DNA from: Pyrenochaeta sp. MPI-SDFR-AT-0127
Taxonomy: Eukaryota > Ascomycota > Dothideomycetes > Pleosporales > Cucurbitariaceae
NCBI GenBank assembly: GCA_020747015.1
Contig: JAGTJM010000077.1
Span: 1 to 64,000, forward strand
Reading direction: 5' to 3'
DNA: 64,000 nucleotides
Positions within the stretch are counted from its first letter, which is position 1. Every line of letters begins with the position of its first letter. Shown piece by piece: positions 57,559-64,000 of this stretch. The position numbers and the translations under genes were made by a program. Under the pieces are notes generated by a model. The model searched no databases. It worked only from the letters and a program-made list of their open reading frames with translations, and had not been told where the DNA came from.

Positions 57559-60500
57559 TCAAGCCTTGAGACGACGCTGGATGAGCTCCTCAAGCTTCAA
57601 CAAGTGCGCGCGCTCGGTCTCAGTGAGAGGTGGAGGAGCAGCTTCGTCAAGGGTAGCGATGACATCCGGAGGAGCTTCGGACTGTTTCACGCGAATTAGC
57701 GCCGATCGTCGAAACAATGCAAGTGGGGCGCAGGGAGAGGTCTTACAGTAAGAGTGAGGATGAGGGCCGCAACCTTGCCCTCACCCAAGTCAATGTCCGG
57801 CTCTTTCTTTGCCAGTTGTGCAAGATTGATTGCTGCCTGTTGTTGTTGGATGGAACGTGCAAAGAAATTCTGCTTTGAAATCTTGCGGTATGCTGCAGCC
57901 TCTGCAGCTTTTCGTGCGTCATATTCCTTCGCAATACGACCACTATGCAAAATGTTAGCGACTGTCAAGAAGATATGCAAAATATGGATGCATGTACCTT
58001 TTGACCTTGCTGACGAAGTCGAGGATGACTCCCTTTTCGGGAATGCGGAAGACCTTTGAGTTAAGATCTTTTGGGTCATCTGGGCCAAACACATAATTAC
58101 CTTCGCCATCAGTGTCATCGTCAGGATCGTTCATGATTTCGACCAGGCCATTGTTGCGCATACCGCGAGAGAATGTTGGCTCAATAACCTCGGGTTCTTT
58201 GGGTTTTCGAATTTTGCGTGCGACCCGGCCAACCGGCGCGGCGTTAATCATCTCAACATCATGATCGGGATCATTCAAATCTTTCTGCACAAGCAGACCA
58301 CTGCGTAGATCATGCTCAATATGACGCGGGCACCTCCAGGCATCTCGTTGAGATGCTTCAAGGCTGATGTGTGGCGGGTTAGCGAGAGGCGGGTCGACAC
58401 AGTCTAAGTGCCAATACGCGTGACAAAAGTCGCACTTTAGCATCTGGCGCTTGTGGCCGCTCGAAACACCACACTGCGTGCACAAGATAGGCTTGTGGTC
58501 ACCATCGAAGACTCTGGTGTAATCAGGTCTCTGATAGCCATAGCCGCTATTCTTTGCCCTGTTGTCGTGTTAGTGTCAAATCACGCGACAAAACGCGTCA
58601 CACTTACAACGTAAACTTCTTGACTTCTTCGAAGTATGAGCCATCGCCTCGCGCAGAGATGCCTTCAAAGCTATTTTGAACCTCTCGAGGCAGTGCAAAC
58701 GCGCGAGGGTTGGTGCGCTCCAGGGACTTGAAAAGTGGACCAAGGCTTGAGTAAGACTCTGTAGCGGGTTCATCAGAACCCAGCTTCGCATTGCATTCAT
58801 AACAATAGAAGGCCCCATCAGGAACTTCAGTACGAGGTGGATCGCAGCAGAGAAGATGAAAGACGCGTGGGCAGCCTTCGCAGCAGACAAACTCGCCTGG
58901 GCCTCGACAGGCAGAGCAAAAGTCGTCACTGTCTGACTGTGGCGAGTTCTGACATTCCGTTAGAGGCGAAGACAACACTGAAAGTGGAGGCGAGTAAGGG
59001 AAGTTGAGCGGAGTGATGTTTGTCGTGAGCAGCATTTGTGTTGAGGGATGAAAAAGAGTGAGTGTTGTTGATGAATTGTGTGGTGGAAGAGGAAAGGTGT
59101 GGTTGGACGCTTCGGGAAAATGAGTGGCACTTACTGGGTTATTGTCATCAGGCCCCAGCTGTCTCGAGCCGCCACCGCCATTATATCCTACACCAGCAAT
59201 AGGTCCTCCTTCTCGATTTTTGACGGGCCTATGCATGCAATAGTTAGTCTTCTGATGATTTGACAAGAGTTGCAGGATTGTGCAATGCGAACACGTGCAA
59301 ACACGTAGAGCTTGCTCAGTCGACGCCGAGAACCCGTGTTGAAACGGGTACAGGCAACGGCCAACCCTTCGATAGAAGTGGCCAGAATGACAGAGATGAC
59401 GAGATTAAAAGACTTACGATCGTTTCGTTCTAGCAGCCTGGCCGTTAGTAAGCTTTACACGCTTCGGTGCTGGTCCGATCGCAGGCGTGGATGGTCGAGT
59501 TGCTGCAGCTGAGTCCAGCTGAGGTGAGGAAAACCGTGAGGTATCTTCTCGCAAACGCTTTGTGCCGTGGTGTGGAACCCGTCCAGCACGTCGCGGTTGA
59601 TCAGTATCCACTGGAGGTCCTACTGCAATTTGAGATTCTGTCAGAGATTCTGTCTCTAAAATCTCATCGTCGAAGCGAACATCCGACACTGTTGGAGCAT
59701 TGCGATCCTGCTGACGTATTGGTTGCTGTTCTACCAGCGTCTTTCGTATCTCCCAGATTCGCTCGTCTTCCGCGAGTTGCTCAGCGGTCGGCGGCTGCTG
59801 CTTGTGTGCATGCTTGCCAAAAAGCTTCCCTACGCTGCCCTTCATTTTCTTCACAGCGCGAGCATGTGCGGGATTCTTCCCTTTCTTTGGGCCTGCACCA
59901 GGAACAGGTGTACCGGTCTTGCCATTAGCCTGTGCAGGCTCTGGCGGACCCTTTTGGACGATCTCTTCATTGACCTCTGACAGCTCAGAATCGCTCGCGC
60001 CTGTGTCAGGTGTCTTTGCTGCCGGGGTGGGCGCTGTGGTAGATGCTCCACCATCGATTTCCATGTCACCATCTGGCGCAGCGTGACCATTTGTGGTTGC
60101 CCGCTTGCGAGGTGATTTTGAGGGCATCCTTGGTGTTGATTCAGTTGAGGTTTCAACCGCCAGAAGTGCCGGCGCGGTACTGAAGGGGTGAGAGGAAGTG
60201 GCGACAGAATCGTCTTCAAGGGCAGATTGCAGTGCACGATGGGTGTTTTTAGTTCCAGATTCCATGGACTTTGCCGTAGTGGAAAGAGGAAGGTGCTGAT
60301 CCTCTATGTCATATACGGCAGAGACGGAGTCATCGGGCACGATTTCACTGCTGGCCCGCGGTGAAAGTTGCTGAACAAAATGTGACGCTCCGTGGTTGTC
60401 TGCAGAGTGTCCACCATAGCGCTCCTCTTCTGCCCGCTGTTTCTTATTCTCGACCTTTATTCGTTTACGAATGGTCTTCACACGGAGGCGAAAATCATTC

Positions 60501-61312
60501 CACTGTTCTTCAGTCGAGTTTTGATGAATGATCGAATCCAAGACAGCTGCAACATAAGCATTCATTTTGCTCTCCTCAAATATCTCTTTCAAAGCTGTGC
60601 CGACATTGCGTCTACGATTCTTGTTGGCTCGGGAAATTGCATCGTTGACGGCGATAAGCATGCGCTGTTGGGCCTCGTCGGCAGGCTCTGGAGCCTGAAC
60701 TGCTTGAACTGCCGGGCTTGCAGAGATTGAAGTATTCTTGCTGTGGCCATTCTTCACAGGTGTCTTGCCGTGGGTAGGTGTCTTGCTTTGCACTGGAGTC
60801 TTGCCCCTGATTGGAGTTTTTGACACCTTGACTTTCTTCTTTGTCTTCGTGGGCTCATAGTCGTCATCCTCGTCCTCCTCAAGCACTGGATACTCCGCCG
60901 GCATCTCGTCCTCCTCCTGCCGCTCGGAGTCGTCAGGCTCAAGCTCTGGCGCTGGCGTTACCTCAGGTGTCGAACCAGCCTCCTCGCCAAACGCAGCGTT
61001 GCCTTTCCCTAGTAATACATGTCGAGGAGCCGGCTCGCCCAGTGCACGCGCACGTTGCTTGTCCTTTGCCTTTGGTGGTACGCCTAGAGGGGCCATATTC
61101 TCCAACACGCCGTGCCGCGCAAAACCGTGCTCTTCGAACGAGGGTGCAAGCTGTTGAGGTTGCGGCTCAGTCCACTCAGTGATAGATCTTTGCTTCTTCT
61201 CGTTGGTTGGGTCGCCTGGTGTGCCGGTAGGTGAGGCATATGGGGTGGTGCTGGACCTGTGCTGTTGCGAGCGAAAGTCGCGATCCCGGGCAGACTTGCG
61301 GAGGGCCGGCAT
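57559..61312 (-). CDS. RCO1: Double-PHD protein similar to Rco1 (Rpd3S histone deacetylase complex)
   Basis: Exons, complement of 59418-61312, 59135-59228, 58608-58948, 57998-58558, 57747-57942 and 57559-57681, give 1069 residues. Introns are 189, 186, 49, 55 and 65 bp. The N-terminal 630 residues are low-complexity, acidic and Ser/Pro-rich with Lys-Thr-Pro repeats near 185-210 (KTPIRGKTPVQSKTPTHGKTP) and a helical block at about 245-320. PHD1 begins near 672 (FCSACRGPGEFVCCEGCPRVFHLLC). PHD2 begins near 805 (LCTQCGVSSGHKRQMLKCDFCHAYWHLDC). The region between (YSSLGPLFKSLERTNPRAFALP) fits the Sin3-interacting part of Rco1. Rco1 directs the Rpd3S complex to transcribed chromatin to suppress cryptic transcription. 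The 186-bp intron is in frame without stop, so a longer protein with 62 extra residues cannot be ruled out. A start at 61369 would add 19 residues. Confidence 0.78.
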
Positions 61313-62590
61313 GGCGAAACTACACCTCTGTAAGCGCGCTGCAGTGAAAGGGAATTGAGTCATACTCACTTCACGTGTTATCCGAGAATTCTACGCGCCG
61401 CAAGGCCGTGCCCGTGGGTTCGCGGGTTGGTAGTCGGGATTGCAAGAAAGTGAGTTGAACAAGGTTGATCGAAGGTGACGCTAGGACACACCTTCTTATT
61501 ATGTCAGCCCCCTACACAATCAAGAATGTCGCGGAGCGATATGGAAGCCTAAGGACTGATTCATCAAATAAGCAAATGTCTCTAGTTGATTCTTGCTGAA
61601 TATTCGCGAATGCTCAAATCATCGTGTCGAAGAGTTCCCCCATGTGACGGGAGGGGGTGGTTCATATCATCCTTCGCTTTTCCCGATACCCTGCACCTAT
61701 CCTCGCCATGAAGCTTCAAGACCATGGTATCAAAAATGGCAATAGCCCTATCAATTACAATGAACGAAGGGACATTGTTTGGGCGACAACCAAATTGGAG
61801 CAAACAAGATTGAATGTATTTTGACTCAGGGGTTGACACTGATCGATTATCTTTGGCACCACTTCCATTATGCTCTCTAGATTTGGAAATAGTTTATTGT
61901 GAACCAGAAGAGATCAGATCAAATATTCTAGGATCTTCTTTATGTCGGCCGCGGCAAGTGTTGGATATGTCGAATAAGGCGCTCGACGTATACTACGGTT
62001 TGATGATTGTTCATCGACAGTTGAGAAGTTCTGGAGACTAATGGCCAACACAACAGCAAGAGCGCTACAACAAAGTAACTAACTAAATCAGCTTGTAATA
62101 TAGATAAGATGTAAAAATATCGCAGTCTACCTTTCCAAGATGATGGAGACCCCAAGGAATGTTGAACCTCAATTTCGAAGAACTGTGCACATAACGCCTC
62201 CACTGCGTTACATGGAACGCATCGATGAGACAGTTCTAAAGGTACCGGCCTAAACTCAAACGGTACGTAAGTGTCTTATCCCGTCAGTTTCTTTCATGGC
62301 TATCAAGCTTACTGTGTCAGAAAAAATAGTCCTACGGCACAACACGAATACAAGCTGAGATTCCTGGAGGATTGTTCTTATTTGAGTTTTCTATCACCAC
62401 TATCTGATCGTGTTGTGAACCACAGTCACCACACTGTATAATGTACCGACCCTGGAGGAATTTCGATCATACATCGCGGTGTCATTGGTGTCGTCCTCAT
62501 GAGATACCCCAGATAACATATATTGACCGGGTCAAGCGTTGGTGCTGAATAGTGCTGGAAGCCTCTGTAACGTTACCCCATTTGACATTT
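61313..62590. other. Intergenic stretch
   Basis: 1.3 kb between two minus-strand genes, mostly AT-rich. It includes the promoter of the RCO1-like gene (proximal 200 bp) and the 3' flank of the EBP1-like gene. No gene is supported. Confidence 0.5.
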
Positions 62591-64000
62591 CTACTCCTCA
62601 TCACTCTCCTCTTCTTCCTCGGCTTCGGCAGCGCCGCCAGCAGCAGCTTTCTTGGTGGGCTTCTTCTTCTTCTTCTTGTTCTTCTTGGTCGATGTCTTAC
62701 CGATGGGCTGTTCGAGAATCTTCAAGATCTCTTCATCCTCAATCTTCTTGTCAGACTTGTACTTGGAAGTATCAAGAGCAGGTGGTTGGGCAAGGCGCTG
62801 CATGCCGTTCTTGTTGATAGCTGTCAAATCGTTAGCCATTCCCCTTGAAAAGCGCAGCAAGCTGAGAAATCAGGAATCGGCTCGCGTGCATGGCAAACGA
62901 ACTCAAGGCTGCGATCGGCCAAGTCGAGATCTTCAAACCAACGGGGCAGGCATAAAAGACTCACCAACAGTGCTGAAAAGTCTGGCGACAGGCTGGCTGT
63001 CTTTGTCGACAACGACCTCATACTGACGGAACACACCAGCTCGAACGCACTCAACAACACCAACCTTGGCTGACTTTTCGTCCTCAAGCTGTCGCAGACT
63101 GAAAGGGAAAGTGCCAAACTTCTTAACGACTTCAGACAGGAGCGACCTTGAGGTAGGGCGCTTGAGCTGGTAGGTGGTAGCAGTACGTCGGTGGAGTGTG
63201 GTCCTGTTGCCGTTGTTCTTCACTTTGCCGCTTCCTAGACTGACACCAATCTCAACACCCCATACCTCGCCAACCTCCGGGAGGCCCTCGCCTCTGACAC
63301 CCTCTCCAGGCGCCAAAATGATCTTCTTCTTGGCTTCGATCTCGTTGTGCTCGAATTGCCAGATGGTCGTGCTCTCGACAATGTTGCAACCATACGCTTT
63401 GACAACTTTCTCGAGGAGTTGAGTGATCTGGTTCTGTGTGTAGGGCTTCTTCGAGGCCGCTTTCTTCTGTTCCTCCTCATCACTATGAGCAACCAGCCCT
63501 GGCGGAACCATCAATCTCAGTAACAACTCATTGGCGTAATGTGTGGCAAGAATGAGATCCGCCTCCCGTCCAGATACCTCGTCTCCGCTACCAACGATGA
63601 CGTTGTCGCAGACAATGGTACAGAACCCATCAATTTGAGCACCGAGCTGGATCTTGACGACCTCGCCCTCCTTCAGTGTTGCCGCAGCTTCCTCGGTATC
63701 CGACTTGAGAGGTGTGTACGGAGTAACGTAGGAGCTCGGAGAAATGGTTGTGCAGTGCCCAATTCCCTTGAGGACCTTTTTGCCTTTGTACACTTTCGAG
63801 ACTTCCTCATCTAGTAGCTTGTCACCGCGCTCACACAGTTCGACGATGCTTGCGTCTGCCTTGATCCATCCTGCAAATTGTTAGTTCCGAGTCACTGTGC
63901 GGTCGCGCCGGGTAGAAGAGTAACGCACCAGAGACCTCCTTAAGGACCTTTTGAGAAATCTCAGCAGCGACCTTATACTTGGTGATGGTATCGGGATTCG
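62591..64000 (-). CDS. EBP1/PA2G4-like (curved DNA-binding protein Cdb4-type), start outside window
   Basis: Exons, complement of 63929 to beyond 64000, 62965-63870 and 62591-62820, give about 400 residues without the start. Introns are 58 and 144 bp. The protein has the methionine-aminopeptidase (pita-bread) fold: NPDTITKYKVAAEISQKVLKEVSGWIK at the left edge, then KADASIVELCERGDKLL, FPTCISVNNCV-equivalent GIGHCTTISPSSYVTPYTPL, LKEGEVVKIQLGAQIDGF, and GVEIGVSLGSGKV near the middle. The usual dinuclear metal ligands of true aminopeptidases are not obvious, as expected of the inactive PA2G4 class. The Lys-rich C-terminus (KKNKKKKKKPTKKAAAGGAAEAEEEEESDEE) resembles that of EBP1, which binds ribosomes and RNA, and S. 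pombe Cdb4. The first exon(s) lie beyond 64000. Confidence 0.9.

Overview
The window reads as a nuclear contig of a filamentous ascomycete, most likely a Dothideomycete of the order Pleosporales. The evidence is short GT-AG introns (mostly 44-65 bp, often with a CTAAC or CTGAC branch site), typical Pezizomycotina families (DUF3176, an F-box protein of the fungal CCxCG type, a PhzF-like protein, an intracellular GH15), and a flap endonuclease and other housekeeping proteins that look pleosporalean. The organism call is inference; no species is claimed. I see no transposon, rRNA, tRNA or CRISPR. I rebuilt 25 genes by joining exons across introns by hand; the reading frame closes exactly in every complete model.

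Layout. 1-7 kb: the 3' part of a DUF3176 membrane protein (+), a secreted Q/N-rich protein (-) and a PhzF-like enzyme (-). 7-10.6 kb: a gene-poor, partly GC-rich stretch. 10.6-14.4 kb: a conserved unknown protein and a BRCT protein, both +. 16.2-19.4 kb: FEN1/RAD27 (-), divergent from glutaryl-CoA dehydrogenase (+). 20.2-23.6 kb: a UBC4-type E2 (+) converging on a mitochondrial-type noncanonical poly(A) polymerase (-). 24.5-29 kb: trehalose-6-phosphate phosphatase (+) and a 79-residue protein (+). 31-33 kb: an eight-exon amino acid permease (-). 36-43.4 kb: an F-box protein, a GH15 trehalase/glucoamylase-like enzyme, a small unknown protein and a zinc alcohol dehydrogenase, all +. 44-52 kb: RPN12, SLD2, dihydrolipoamide dehydrogenase and SGD1, all -. 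52.4-64 kb: SRP14 (+), a DOPA-dioxygenase-like gene (-), cytosolic AsnRS (+), an RCO1-like double-PHD protein (-) and the 3' part of an EBP1/Cdb4-like gene (-).

Most genes are unrelated housekeeping functions: replication (FEN1, SLD2), protein turnover (UBC4, RPN12), ribosome and translation (SGD1, AsnRS, EBP1-like), SRP targeting, mitochondrial metabolism (GCDH, LPD1) and chromatin (RCO1-like). I find no secondary-metabolite cluster and no convincing new multi-gene system. The noteworthy signals are in gene structure. They include a 5-nt microexon that supplies the catalytic Asp34 codon of FEN1, a five-exon DOPA-dioxygenase gene whose exons are all short, in-frame introns that keep a longer false ORF open, tandem acceptors 3 nt apart, a very short bidirectional promoter between SGD1 and SRP14, and a perfect 14-bp inverted repeat downstream of the BRCT gene.
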